In this document: piece after piece, positions 39,910 through 50,154 of the stretch
Layout of the letters: each line of letters begins with the position of its first letter
Position numbering within the stretch: the first letter of the stretch is position 1
From: Mantamonas sphyraenae
Taxonomy: Eukaryota; CRuMs; Mantamonadidae
Length of the DNA stretch: 64,000 nt
Direction: 5' to 3'
NCBI GenBank assembly: GCA_026936335.1
Contig: JAPMXV010000071.1
Coordinates: 186,001 to 250,000, forward strand
The notes under the pieces: model-generated
The model's database searches: none
Told to the model about the DNA's origin: nothing
What the model saw: the letters and a program-made list of their open reading frames with translations, nothing else
Translations under genes and position numbers: made by a program

Positions 39910-40649
39910 ATGGTGCGTATGCATGGACAGCGGGAGGCATGAAGGGGAGGGTGGCCACAGAGAGCGGTGGTGGTGGTGGTATGGATGCGTGGTGTGTGAT
40001 GTGGTGTGTCTGTGACTCACATGCTGTGTGCAGAGCGGGTTCGGATCACCGCGCGGATCGCCTCGTAGCGGCAAGAAGAAGAGCAAGCGCAAGGTGGTCT
40101 CTGCCATGGAGGACCGAGATTTGGACATCATGGCCACGGTGCAAAAGATCCAGGAATATGGTGAGTGTGTGGTAGGCGAGGAGGACGGGATGGAAAGCCG
40201 ACCGTTGTTGCTCCCCGGCTAACTCCTTTTGTGCGTTGTGCAGATATTACAAAGGAAATCAAGATCACAGGGGACTTTGAAACGTTTGCACGCGAGGGTG
40301 CACAGGTGACCATTGACTACATTGCCATGGTAGGGGTGGTAGGAGCGACGAGGAGAGAGAGAGAGAGAGGAGGTGTGGCAACCACAGCTGACACACCTTG
40401 CTACAGTTGGAAGACGGCACCGTGTGGGACTCGACATACGACCGTGGGGTGTCGTTTACGTTTCCATCCATGAGTGGCGCTGTGATTGTCGGCTTGGACG
40501 TCTGCGTGAGTGCCATGAGTCTTGGCGAGCGTGCAACGTTTCTCATTCCAAGCGAGCATGCGTACGGGTCGCGTGGCTTCCTGGGCAAAGTGCCCAAGGA
40601 TGAGAATGTGCAGTTTGACATCTCTCTTCTCAAGATTGAGGACATCTGA
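39910..40649 (+). CDS. FKBP-type peptidyl-prolyl cis-trans isomerase, 152 aa
   Basis: Prolyl isomerase of the FK506-binding family. Exons: 39910-39912 (ATG only), 40034-40160, 40244-40329, 40407-40649, with phases 0, 1, 0. The first intron follows the start codon directly (ATG|GTGCGT), which is unusual but in frame. A basic N-terminal stretch SPRGSPRSGKKKSKRK could direct nuclear or ribosomal binding. The FKBP fold is seen in FETFAREGAQVTIDYIAM, then LEDGTVWDSTYDRGVSFTF and GLDVCVSAMSLGERATFLIPSEHAYG, with RG-GFLGKVPKDENVQFDISLL closing the domain. Several binding-pocket residues differ from FKBP12: the usual F-x-F is SFTF and the V-I pair is lost in GAVIVGLD. Confidence 0.9.
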
Positions 40650-40784
40650 GGGTTCAGAAAAAGGACGCGGTCTGGGAGCCACTGTGAATTGTTGACGCTT
40701 GCCTGTGCACCACATCCAAGCGGAAACATCGCGCAACACACACACACACACATAATACATCACAAGACACATCTGCTGTTGACA

Positions 40785-42755
40785 ATGTTGCAACGACGAC
40801 GAAACACGGGCGGGGTTTGGAAGGTTGTGTGTGCAGTGACCGTGCTGATTGTGCTGCAGTGTGCAATGGGTGACGAAGGATCGCATGCGATGGAGGCGAT
40901 GCTGGTGGAGGAAGGCGTCAGCGAGTCGGTGGCCATGGACGTGTTGCGTGCACTGCAGGTGAGCACAGAAGCAGACCTTGCGGCGCTGGAGGTGGCTTCC
41001 ATCGACACCCTGGACGTATCCGGGGTACATCCCATCCAGATGAAAGTGGCCAAAGAGGTGCTGCACACCCTGCGCACCCGTCTGCGAGAGGCGCCGCGTG
41101 AAAAGAACCGCAAACGCCATGCGGTTCTCCTGGAAGAGCTCAAGGCCGGCGAGGACGAGTTTGTGATCATCAGCAAAACGGGTGCCTTGGAGTCGATGGT
41201 GGAAGCTGGCACGGTGCAGGACAAGGCGAGTGCAGAGGGATTGTGGGCGCTGATGGTCAGCAAGAGCTCCGGGAAAATCTCGTACATTTCCCTCCTCGGT
41301 GTCGTCACCAACAACGTTCTACCACGCATGACAACCGGGTGGCTGCTCACGGCACTGGCCCTGCTGATGAGTGTCGTGGTCGGTGTGCTTCTGGGAGTGC
41401 AAATCAAGGCGTTTGAAAAGGCGCACGAGGATCGTCGGGTTGTGCTGGTTGGCAGCTACATCGTCGGCTACTCTTTCATTGCCAGTGGCCTGGAAGACGA
41501 CCTGTATGACATCGCTGTGGCGTTGGCGTTTGCCAACGTGCTGCTTTCCCTTGTGGTGGTTTTGGTGATCAAGGACAACAGCAGCCCGGAGAACCAGGAA
41601 AGAGACATCTGGATGGCTTTGGGCGTTGTGACGCTGGTTTCCCTCCTTCAATGCTACCTGGTGCCCTACACGCCTGTGTACTGGCTGGGTGCTGTGTCTC
41701 TCAACCTGTGCCTGGCCAAGTTTGTGTTTGACAACGCACCCACCGACATGCCCATCCCGTTCTACAAGCAAATCGAAAGTAACATCCATGACACTGTGTC
41801 TGAACCAACCTCTGAGAGCCAGTACGTGGCGAGCACCGTCCACAAGTTCAACTTCCGCAACAGGGAATCCAAGGACCTGTACAACCCGGGCGTTCTGGGC
41901 TCTGTGGTGGCGCTGCTGATGAGTGTGACTGCACACATTCAACTCGTTGTCAGCTCGTCGCCGATGACGCTGGGCATTGCATCGGCGCTGGTCGACATCA
42001 ACGTGATTGTGCTCCCGTGCTGCATCCATGCCATTGTCCTTGCCTTTGCCATGCTCAGGAAGGAGGCGAGGGTGTTTCACGTGGAGAAAGAATTGGTGCA
42101 GGAGGATGCTGTGATTATGCAGTGGCTGGAAGACAACGGGGTGCCGTGTTTGCCCAAGGACAAGGCCCCAGTGATCACGTACATGGCCGAGATGCACCTC
42201 ATGTTCCTGGTGGACATGGTGCTGCTTGCCTATGGGATGATCTTTGGGCGTGGCGTGGCGTTGACCATGGCCAGCATCGGGTATCTTGCCCATGTTGCGG
42301 GTCACCTCATGCAAGCCGGTGCCAATGTCGCTGTGCACCGTGAGATTAACGGCGTGCACCTGGCAGGATATGTGTTTGAACACATGCTGGTCATGCTGGT
42401 GACCAATGTGTTTGAGACACGCATCGACACCATCCTGGGCGTGCTCAACTCGCTGCTCTACCTGCTGGCCGGCCCCTTTGGCCTGGTAGCCACCACGTGG
42501 ATCAAAATCATGGAACACAACTATTCGACCAAGGAACGTGCCATGGCCTACCCTCTCAAGCTGGTGGCAGCCAACGCAGTCCTGCTGGGTGTCAGTGTGT
42601 GGCTCCAGCGTCGCATGCTTGCACTCGGTGTCATTGGCAACATCCTGGGACTCACCACCTGGATTGGGTTCATCACAAAGGGTTCACCCAAGTTCTTGAT
42701 GGGTTTGGTTGCTGTGACCATCCTTTTGTGGATGGGGGCGGGCGCGGTGTTCTGA
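40785..42755 (+). CDS. Orphan polytopic membrane protein with SAM-like N-terminus, 656 aa
   Basis: Starts MLQRRRNTGGVWK, then a signal-anchor or cleavable signal VVCAVTVLIVLQCAMG. Residues ~35-110 resemble a SAM-like helical domain: EAMLVEEGVSESVAMDVLRA, then DLAALEVASIDTLDVSGVHP. A charged helix is followed by about ten hydrophobic segments, including GWLLTALALLMSVVVGVLLG, VLLSLVVVLVIK, VTLVSLLQCYLVPY, LGSVVALLMSVTAHIQ and LMGLVAVTILLWMG. A hydrophilic loop sits near the middle. No intron. I do not recognise the family, and no transport or enzyme motif is evident. Confidence 0.75.
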   Translation: MLQRRRNTGGVWKVVCAVTVLIVLQCAMGDEGSHAMEAMLVEEGVSESVAMDVLRALQVSTEADLAALEVASIDTLDVSGVHPIQMKVAKEVLHTLRTRLREAPREKNRKRHAVLLEELKAGEDEFVIISKTGALESMVEAGTVQDKASAEGLWALMVSKSSGKISYISLLGVVTNNVLPRMTTGWLLTALALLMSVVVGVLLGVQIKAFEKAHEDRRVVLVGSYIVGYSFIASGLEDDLYDIAVALAFANVLLSLVVVLVIKDNSSPENQERDIWMALGVVTLVSLLQCYLVPYTPVYWLGAVSLNLCLAKFVFDNAPTDMPIPFYKQIESNIHDTVSEPTSESQYVASTVHKFNFRNRESKDLYNPGVLGSVVALLMSVTAHIQLVVSSSPMTLGIASALVDINVIVLPCCIHAIVLAFAMLRKEARVFHVEKELVQEDAVIMQWLEDNGVPCLPKDKAPVITYMAEMHLMFLVDMVLLAYGMIFGRGVALTMASIGYLAHVAGHLMQAGANVAVHREINGVHLAGYVFEHMLVMLVTNVFETRIDTILGVLNSLLYLLAGPFGLVATTWIKIMEHNYSTKERAMAYPLKLVAANAVLLGVSVWLQRRMLALGVIGNILGLTTWIGFITKGSPKFLMGLVAVTILLWMGAGAVF

Positions 42756-42847
42756 CCAGGATGAAACACTCCTGATTCGTTGGCTGATTCTGTTGTTGAT
42801 CGCTGGGATGGCGGCCGCCTGAACAGCACAAATACAACCCAAACGCG

Positions 42848-44709
42848 ATGGTCACGTACACGTTCAAAACACTGTCGAACGAAATCTTTGAGGTGGATGT
42901 GGAGATGTCCGACACGGTGGGTTGTGGCCACAGAAGCGTCCACGTGTGGGACTGGGCGCTAGGGGTGCCGGCGGAAGGCTGTGGGGAATTCTTGTGGCAG
43001 CGTTTCCGGCCGGCTGTGGGAGGGCACGTAGAGGCTGACACGGCAAGAGGGGCTTTTGCGCATGGATGGGACGATGGCGTGTGTGCGCGTGCGTGTGTGT
43101 GGCATGGTGTGCGTGTGTGTGTGTGTGATCGCAGGTGGCGGATCTGAAGGAAAAGGTGCACAAGACAAAGGGCATTGAGGCATCCAACCAGAAGCTGATC
43201 CTCTCGGGCAAGATCCTGGCAAACGACACGGTGGTGGACCAGCTGGGACTGAAGGAGGACGACTTTTTCGTGGTGATGGTGTCCAAGGTGGGTGGCGCAG
43301 GGAGTGTGTGTGTGTGTGTGTGGTGTGCGGGGGGAGGGTTTGTGGGAAAACGGAACGGCGGGAAAAAACCGGGAGACGCGTGAGGCTGACGTGGAAAGAG
43401 GGCATGCACACAGGGCAAGAAGAAGGGCACAAAGAAGAAGAAGACGACGGCAAAGAAGGGAGAGAGCGCAGAGACGAGCACGACGACAACGACGACGGAA
43501 GGCAACACGACGACGAACACAACGGGCGGCGCCGGAAATGCAGAGACGACGACGACGACGGCCGGGGCCAACGGGGACCAGAACGACCACGAAAGCTCGA
43601 TGTACGAAGAGAGCGCTTCCGCTCTGGCAACGGGCTCGGAGTACGAAGAGGCAGTGTCCACCCTGATGGCTATGGGCTACCCGCGCGACGAAGTGGTGGC
43701 GGCCATGGCCGCAAGCTTCAACAACGCCAACCGTGCGTTTGAGTACCTGCAAACCGGCATCCCAGACAATGTCCAGCAACAGTTTGCCCAACAGGCGCAG
43801 GCTCAGCAGGCTCAGCAGCAGGCCCAGGCGCAGCAGATGATGATGGGCGGCGGCGGCGGAGGAGGCATGGGTGGCATGGGTGGCATGGGTGGTATGATGG
43901 CTTTTGATGGCGAGGACGACGGGGAATTTGATGGTGAGGAGGATGGCATGGGGGAGGACGACGCGACACACGAGCCGGTGAACATGCCGTTCCCGCAGAT
44001 GGGTGGCGGCGGAGGACAGGGCGGTCAGGGTGGCCAGGGCGGTCAGCAGGATGCAGACAACGCACTGGCATACCTGCGTCAGAACCAGCAGTTCCAGATG
44101 TTCAAGATGCTTGTGCAGTCGAACCCCGGTGCGCTGCAGCCGTTGCTGGCCCAGCTGGGTCAGACAAACCCGCAACTGATGCAGGCAATCTCGCAGCACC
44201 CGCAGGAGTTTCTTCAGTTGCTGATGGAGCCCATTCCGGGTGCAGAGGACATGATGGCTGCGGCTGGCATGGGTGGTGGAGGCATGGGTGGCATGGGTGG
44301 TGGTGGAGGTGGAGGAGGCATGGGTCAGCCCCAGATGATCCGTCTGACCCAAGAGCAGGCTGAAATGCTGCAGAAGCTCATGGGCTATGGCTTCTCGCAG
44401 AACGCGGCTCTGGAGGCACTGCAGATCAGCGGTGGCGACGAGGAGGTTGCGCTCAACTATCTGTTTGACATGCAAGCCGAGGCTCAGGCGGAGGAGGATG
44501 CGTTCCTTGCCCAGCAGCAAGGCAACGGCAATGGCAACGGCAACGGCAACGGCAACGGCAATGGCAATGGCAATGGCAATGGCAACGGAAACGCAGATGG
44601 AAACGGAAACGGAAACGGAAACGCAGATGGAGGTGACAACAACAACGACAACATGGACACGGAAGGTGCCGGTGGAAACAACAACGACGGTGGGGACAGT
44701 GCTCAGTGA
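42848..44709 (+). CDS. RAD23: RAD23 ubiquitin-receptor / nucleotide-excision-repair protein
   Basis: RAD23 shuttles ubiquitinated clients to the proteasome and stabilises XPC/Rad4 in damage recognition. Exons 42848-42916, 43135-43287 and 43414-44709, phase 0, giving 505 residues. Order: ubiquitin-like domain ([16 protein letters not shown] ... [15 protein letters not shown]), a Lys-then-Thr-rich linker, UBA1 ([19 protein letters not shown]), a Gln/Ala then Gly/Met low-complexity stretch, the XPC-binding STI1-like domain ([20 protein letters not shown] ... [12 protein letters not shown]), and UBA2 ([24 protein letters not shown]). The C-terminus is a Gly-Asn repeat. Gly/Met loops between domains are longer than in animals. 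Assignment is certain. Confidence 0.96.
44521..44640. repeat. GGCAAC/GGCAAT hexanucleotide repeat coding for (Gly-Asn)n
   Basis: About twenty imperfect six-base units in the last exon of RAD23, GGCAAY and GGAAAC variants mixed with GCAGAT. They encode the C-terminal Gly-Asn-rich tail. Confidence 0.93.
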
Positions 44710-44804
44710 CAATGAAGTGATCAAGCTGCGCAGCGCCGGGAGAGCCAAAGAAACCATCGCTTGCAGACGGGCCCTTCAGCCCCCAAAACCAGTGCCAGGT
44801 GGCC

Positions 44805-45920
44805 ATGGACGTGGACATAGACTCATCTGTGCCCATTGTGGCGGAGATGTTTCCCCATGTGCCAGTGGAGATGATCCAGCGCATGGCACAGAGCCTTTCA
44901 CTGGACAGGCTTGTTGACTGGGCCCTGGGAATTGGTGTCAGCCAACAAAGCATCCAAGATACAGTGACCACAGATGTAGATAGAGATAGCCGTGGGATGG
45001 AAGAAGAGGACTTGACAGTGGACGATGGGACGACGTTTCATCAAGAGACGGAATCCGGCGCCGCTGAAGCGGATTCCAGCAGCTCCGGGACAACCATCCA
45101 TGACGTGGAAGAGTGTACAGAGGAGCAGAGTGAGGACATGGGCGTAGTGAGCGATGCCCCAGCAGTGTCAGTGGGCGGCAAAACAGAGTCGGAACATTCC
45201 GAACCCAGTGTGGAAGAGCAGCTGGAACAGGTGCGGAAACAACGCCGCATGGCTTACGAACGGTCCGTCAAGCGCAAAGGACAGGATGTGGAGACACTGC
45301 GTCGCCGGGCAGAGGAGCGAAGCAGCAGGGCAGCAAGCAGCAGCGGAGATCTCGCAGCACTGCGGAGGGAGCAGCACAACAGGTACAGACGGGGAAAGCA
45401 GCGGGAGAAACGCACATTCACCATGGCGGACATTGAAGAGAGGGTTCAGAAGGAGAAGGAGGCGCAGATGGGTCTGGATTGGCACAGCTCGTCGTCGTCC
45501 TCCTCCTCCTCCTCTTCCTCCTCCACCACAAGTGACATGGAACGCATCGGCAGGCAGGCGTTGGAATTGACCAACACATTCCGCAAAGAGAATGGATTGC
45601 CTGCCCTTGCATGGTCCTCCAAGCTGTGCACTGTTGCAGAGGGGCATTCAAGAGACATGGGCACGGGAAAGGTCCCGTTTGGCCACCAGGGGTTCAACAC
45701 ACGTGCTGCAAACTTTGGCTTCTCCCATCGAGGGGCAGGTGAGAATGTGGCCATGTCCAGTGGGGCATCGGATGTCGCCGGCACGGCTGTCCGAGGCTGG
45801 ATCAATTCGCCTGGCCATCGCAAGAATCTCCTCGGTGCCAGCTGGACAGTGTGTGCCATCGGAGTGTTTCAGAATGCCCACGGTGCCTTCTACTCAACCC
45901 AGCTCTTTGCTGCAGCCTAG
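44805..45920 (+). CDS. CUE-like + coiled-coil + CAP-domain fusion, 371 aa
   Basis: The N-terminus VAEMFPHVPVEMIQRMAQS ... LVDWALGIG resembles a CUE/UBA-type ubiquitin-binding helix bundle. The middle is acidic, then a basic coiled coil with EQLEQVRKQRRMAYER and a KQREKRTFTMADIEER segment. After a Ser run, the last ~125 residues form a CAP (SCP/PR-1/YkwD) domain: LTNTFRKENGLPALAWSSKLC, AEGHSRDMG, HRGAGENVAMSSG and GWINSPGHRKNLL, with the His and Glu residues typical of the CAP site. CAP domains are normally secreted, yet here no signal peptide precedes it, which implies a cytosolic role. The combination looks unusual. No intron is seen. Starts MDVDIDSS. Confidence 0.8.
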   Translation: MDVDIDSSVPIVAEMFPHVPVEMIQRMAQSLSLDRLVDWALGIGVSQQSIQDTVTTDVDRDSRGMEEEDLTVDDGTTFHQETESGAAEADSSSSGTTIHDVEECTEEQSEDMGVVSDAPAVSVGGKTESEHSEPSVEEQLEQVRKQRRMAYERSVKRKGQDVETLRRRAEERSSRAASSSGDLAALRREQHNRYRRGKQREKRTFTMADIEERVQKEKEAQMGLDWHSSSSSSSSSSSSSTTSDMERIGRQALELTNTFRKENGLPALAWSSKLCTVAEGHSRDMGTGKVPFGHQGFNTRAANFGFSHRGAGENVAMSSGASDVAGTAVRGWINSPGHRKNLLGASWTVCAIGVFQNAHGAFYSTQLFAAA

Positions 45921-45945
45921 AGGAGGACCCAATCCAAATGAATTT

Positions 45946-48701
45946 TCATTCGTCGCTATCGCTGTCGCTATCGCTGTCGTCATCCTCGTCATCCTCATCC
46001 TCATCCTCATCATCCTCATCATCCTCATCCTCCTCATCCTCATCGCTAAGCTCGAGATCTTGCACCCTGTCCTCATCTCCATCGTCATCATCGTCGCTGA
46101 CTTCCTCATCCTCCTCCTCGTCCTCCTCCTCATCCTCCTCCTCACCCTCCTCATCATCCCCCTCATCTTCCTCCTCCTCATCACCCTCCTCACTCTCCTC
46201 GTCATCCACATCCAAGGGATCATCCGCCTTGGTGGGTACAATGTCATCCTCGTCCGCAACAATGTCATCCACTGCGTCGATCTGTTGCCTGCGCAGCTCA
46301 TCGCCACGCTGCAAATCCTTGTGCAGCCTGTGGATGGGCAGGGCGTTCTCCTGCAGCTTGGTGGCCATAAACTCGCGAGCCTCCTTCACATCGCGCGGCT
46401 TGAAGTTTGCGCCGTTGCGCACCGCGTTGTGCTTCTGCACACTGTCCTCGATGGCCTTGACCAGCAGTCGCACTTGCTTGCGGTGTGTGTTGTTCCGTGC
46501 ACGCTTGGCAAAGCGGCGCAGCTGGACGAGCGTGGGCACTGCCATCTCGCCAAAGGCAATGTTGGTGCGAAGGATGTCGTAGTGCTGAGCCAGCAGCAGC
46601 ACACAACAGTGTACAATCAGATCCTGCACGCTCTTGGTGCGCATGACACTGCTGCCAAACTTGATCAGCTTGCGCTCGTTGAGCTCCTTCTTGGCAACGC
46701 CCACGGGCTTGCGGGCCAGCTCCGCACATTGGAGGGCATCCAGCAGGAACGGAGCCACGGGAATGTACACGCGCGAGGCTTCTGCCAGCTGGTTGAGCAT
46801 GCGCACAATGTTGAAGCGCAGTGGAAAGTACCGTGTGGTGGGGATCACACGCATGGTCGCGGTGCTGATCTGTACAAACGGGTAGATCAGCATGCGCAGC
46901 TCCTCCACATTGGCATAGGTGCTGAGGAACTCGGCCCACAGCTCCAACGAGTTGTAGTACTGCCAATTGTACAGGGTTTGGTATGCCTGCTGCGTCTTGG
47001 CCACCAATGCGTTGCGCAAATGCATGGCCAGCTGGCGGATGAATCCAAACGCATGTTGGTACGCCGCCACAAAGTCCAGGCCGTACAATTCGACCACACA
47101 GTGACGCAGGAAGCGCACACGGTTGCCCTTGCCCACACCCACCGACTTTGCGTTGCGCACGTAGCTCAGGTACGTGTTGCGCAGCACCAGGTCGATAAAG
47201 GGATAGGGCATGGTCAACGCCAGCTCGTGGATGCACAGGAAAGCATCGGCGCCCAGCTTGGCACTCGTCGACCAGATCCCCAGCAGCGTCTTGAGCACCT
47301 TGCGTGCCAGAGGCACAAACTCCTGCATGTAGATGGCCATGTGACGCAGCTGCTGAAGCACCAGCGCAATCATCTGCGTTTCCGTCACGCTGTTGATAAA
47401 CTTGTGCAGATGCGTCAGGTAGGACTTGACCACGTCTTTGATCTTGAACCAACGCTTGTTTTTGCTCGGCACACTCGGGTTGCCGTTGGCCCTGGCTGCC
47501 ACAGAGGCACCACCGCTGCTGTTGCTGGATGACGATGATGATGACGACGATGATTGCATGCTCTGTTGCACCTGCACCCAGATGTCCCTGCCCGTGACCA
47601 CCTCCTCGTCGGGAAACACGTACGCGTGGAAGGCATGGTGCATGTTTGTGAGACAGGAGAGCATGACACGTGAGTACACCGCGGGGCTCATGATCTTCAG
47701 CTTCATGTCGCTGGTGCCCACGTCGTCGCCACCCTCGGCCACACGACAGGCCATGCGGAAGGCACCCACCACCTGTTTGATGCCCTTCAAACTCAACGTC
47801 TCAAACGCATGTGTTTCCATCTCACCAAACATGGCTGTGGTCAGCACATTGCCCTTGAGAGCAGAGCGCACATCCTCTGCGTCCTCTTCATCCTCGTGCT
47901 CCTCACCATCCTCATCCTCATCCTCATCTCCCTTGCCACCAGCCAATTCCGCCTCCTCTGCCGCTTCGTTTGCTTCCAACGACTGCAACAGCGCAGGGTC
48001 GTTCTTTTGCAGAAAGGCAAAGAACTCCGGGTCGCTCTTCTTCAACTCCTCCAGATTGGCTCGTCCAGCCTCCACCTCTTCCTCCAGCTGTGCTGTCTCT
48101 GCATCCATCCCATCCTCGTCGTCGTCTTCCTCCTCCACCTCCTTGCCCTTGTTTCCCTTCTTCTTGCCCTTTCTATCCTTCTTTCCCTTTGTGCGCTTCT
48201 TTGTGCGTCGCGGCTCCTCGTCGTCGCTCTCGTCTTCGCTCAGCCCGTCGTCCTCCTCGTCCAAGAAGCCACCGTCCAGCAGATTGTCCAGCGTCATCTC
48301 CTCCACCTTCTTCCTCTTTTCTCTGTGCAAGGTGTGCGTGGGTGCAATGAGATGGATTGGCATCATCCCGCACGGTCAGCATCCCAGTCCGTCCGTCGTC
48401 GCACATGCATCACCCAGCCAACCGCCTCCCCATGTTCCCCAACGCCTCCCACATCCTTCTGTACGCGGAATATACATGGACACTTGTGTGTCTGTATCCT
48501 CCTCTGCGCTTGTATCGCTTACCTCACTGTGGATGCCTGCACAAGCGATTCCGGCAACAGCTCTTCTTCGTCGTCCAACTTGGCCGGCGTCCTGTCCAGC
48601 TGCCTGTTCGAACCGGGCGTATCCTTGGACAACCGGAACTCGTTGCTCTTTTTCGCTGTGCATGTGACCCAAAGCAGGACCACGTGTGTGTGTGTGTGTG
48701 T

Positions 48702-48734
<33 letters not shown>

Positions 48735-48893
48735 TCAGCCGTGTGTTTTGCAATTGTCCGCCTGGGTTGATCTCCCCACCCACTCACCGTGTTTGACCAC
48801 TTCCCGTCGCTTCTTCAGCTTCATGCGGCGCCTCCGCTCCAGATCGGGCTTCAGCTTCTTTGCCACATACTTCTTTGTCGACTTTTTGACCAT
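45946..48893 (-). CDS. NOC2: Nucleolar complex protein 2
   Basis: Noc2 forms Noc1-Noc2 and Noc2-Noc3 complexes that escort pre-60S particles. Exons 48893-48788, 48655-48523 and 48322-45946 (phases 1 and 2), giving 871 residues. The start VKKSTKKYVAKKLKPDLERRRR matches the basic N-terminus of yeast Noc2 (KSTKKFQSKHLKHTLDQRR; compared in short form), which confirms the two upstream exons. Then follow MTLDNLLDGGF, the acidic region, FFAFLQKNDPALL and the Noc2 armadillo-like domain with YVRNAKSV, LYGLDFVAAYQHAFGFIRQLA, NWQYYNSLELW and TTRYFPLRFNIVR. The protein ends in a long Asp/Glu tail. Poly-Ser (CATCGT repeat) interrupts the domain. Start chosen by the yeast match. Confidence 0.94.
48683..48732. 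repeat. (GT)n microsatellite in NOC2 intron 1
   Basis: An interrupted GT/TACGT run on the plus strand within the intron between 48656 and 48787. Confidence 0.93.
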
Positions 48894-49089
48894 GACGCGT
48901 GGGTGGAGAAGGGGGTGTTGGCTCCTGCTGCGCTTTGGGGTGTGTGTGTGTGTGTGCGTGTGTGTGACTGTGTGCATCCACTCTCACCATTCAGTTCCAC
49001 CTCCCACTCCCTTCCCTTTCCTTGCTCCCATTCCGTCTTGTGTTCACATACACACCCTCCCCCCGTCGTACCCAGCCCAACACACGAGC
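48894..49089. promoter_or_regulatory. Divergent promoter region, NOC2 / V-ATPase c''
   Basis: 196 nt between opposite start codons, with a GT repeat at 48942-48970 and several CTCCC/CCTTCC pyrimidine blocks near 49005-49030. No clear TATA box. Confidence 0.45.
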
Positions 49090-50106
49090 ATGTCGACCGC
49101 TGTTGTTACAGACATCATCTCGGAGATCAACCCGTACTCCTGGGCGGGTATGGGCATTGGCATGGCTGTGGGCCTGTCCATCCTTGGAGCGGCTTGGTAA
49201 GAGTCCGCCAATACCAGATCCCCCCCTCACACACACACACGCACACTCGCAGCTCGCTCACACACCCTTCCCACGTGCACCACACAGGGGTATCTTCACC
49301 ACGGGCTCCTCGCTCATTGGTGCAGCAGTGCGCACAGAAAAGATTTTCACCAAGAACCTTGTCAGGTAGGCCCAGGGTGGAGCGTGCTTGCCTTTGGAAA
49401 TCCACGGGCGTCTGGCCGAATGAATGCGCCAGGGTCTCCGCGGCCGCCCACACGTCACTGACCCGCCTGTGCGCCCCACCGCCATTGCCACCCGCGCAGT
49501 ATTGTTTTCTGCGAAGCATCCGCCATCCTCGGTGTCATCATGGGCATCATTCTGCAGAACAAGGTGGAGTTGTCAGACGCCGCGCCCAACAACCTCGCCT
49601 TCTACTCGGGCTACGTCCTCTTTGCCGCCGGTCTCATCGCCGGTCTCGCCAATCTCTTTGCTGGGTATGTATTGCTGCCTTTGGCTCTGTCCCTCTTGTC
49701 TCCTTCCCTCCCCTCCGCCTGCCTCTCTGCCCGTCACCGTCCCCGTCCCCGTCCACGTGAAAGCCGCCGAATTTCCCTCCCTCTCTCTACGCTCCGCCTC
49801 AAAACCCAACTAACACGGCCCCTGCCCGCTGGTGGGCCCGCTTGTCGCTCCCGCACCCACACCCTTGCCGCCGCGTGTGTATCTGCTGACCCAACCAACC
49901 GCGGTATTGCGTGTCTGTGTGTGTCTTGTGTGTGTTGCACCCGCAGTATGTGTGTGGGCATCGTCGGATCCGCCTGCGCCCTCGCCGACGCACAGAACAA
50001 CACCCTCTTTGTCAAGATCCTCATCGTCGAGATCTTTGGCTCCGCCGTCGGACTCTTTGGCATCATTGTTAGCATTGTCGTTGCCAGCCAAGCCAAGTTT
50101 GCATAA
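49090..50106 (+). CDS. ATP6V0B: V-ATPase proteolipid subunit c''
   Basis: Ring subunit of the membrane V0 sector of the proton pump. Exons 49090-49196, 49288-49365, 49500-49664 and 49947-50106, with every intron in phase 2, giving 169 residues. Four transmembrane helices are seen: WAGMGIGMAVGLSILGAAWG, VFCEASAILGVIMGIILQ (with the proton-carrying Glu), YVLFAAGLIAGLANLFAG and [52 protein letters not shown] is the c'' signature (given here only as its opening [11 protein letters not shown] and closing IVFCEA). Yeast Vma16 has an additional N-terminal helix which is absent here, as in plants. Confidence 0.94.
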
Positions 50107-50154
50107 AAACAACACCGTTTCACCCAATCCAAACCTCGCAAACAACACCCCACG

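Noticed and set aside
48323-48366. ATG at 48366 as the NOC2 start.
   Set aside because: A CAG acceptor at 48323 and two upstream exons matching the yeast Noc2 N-terminus show that this stretch is intron.
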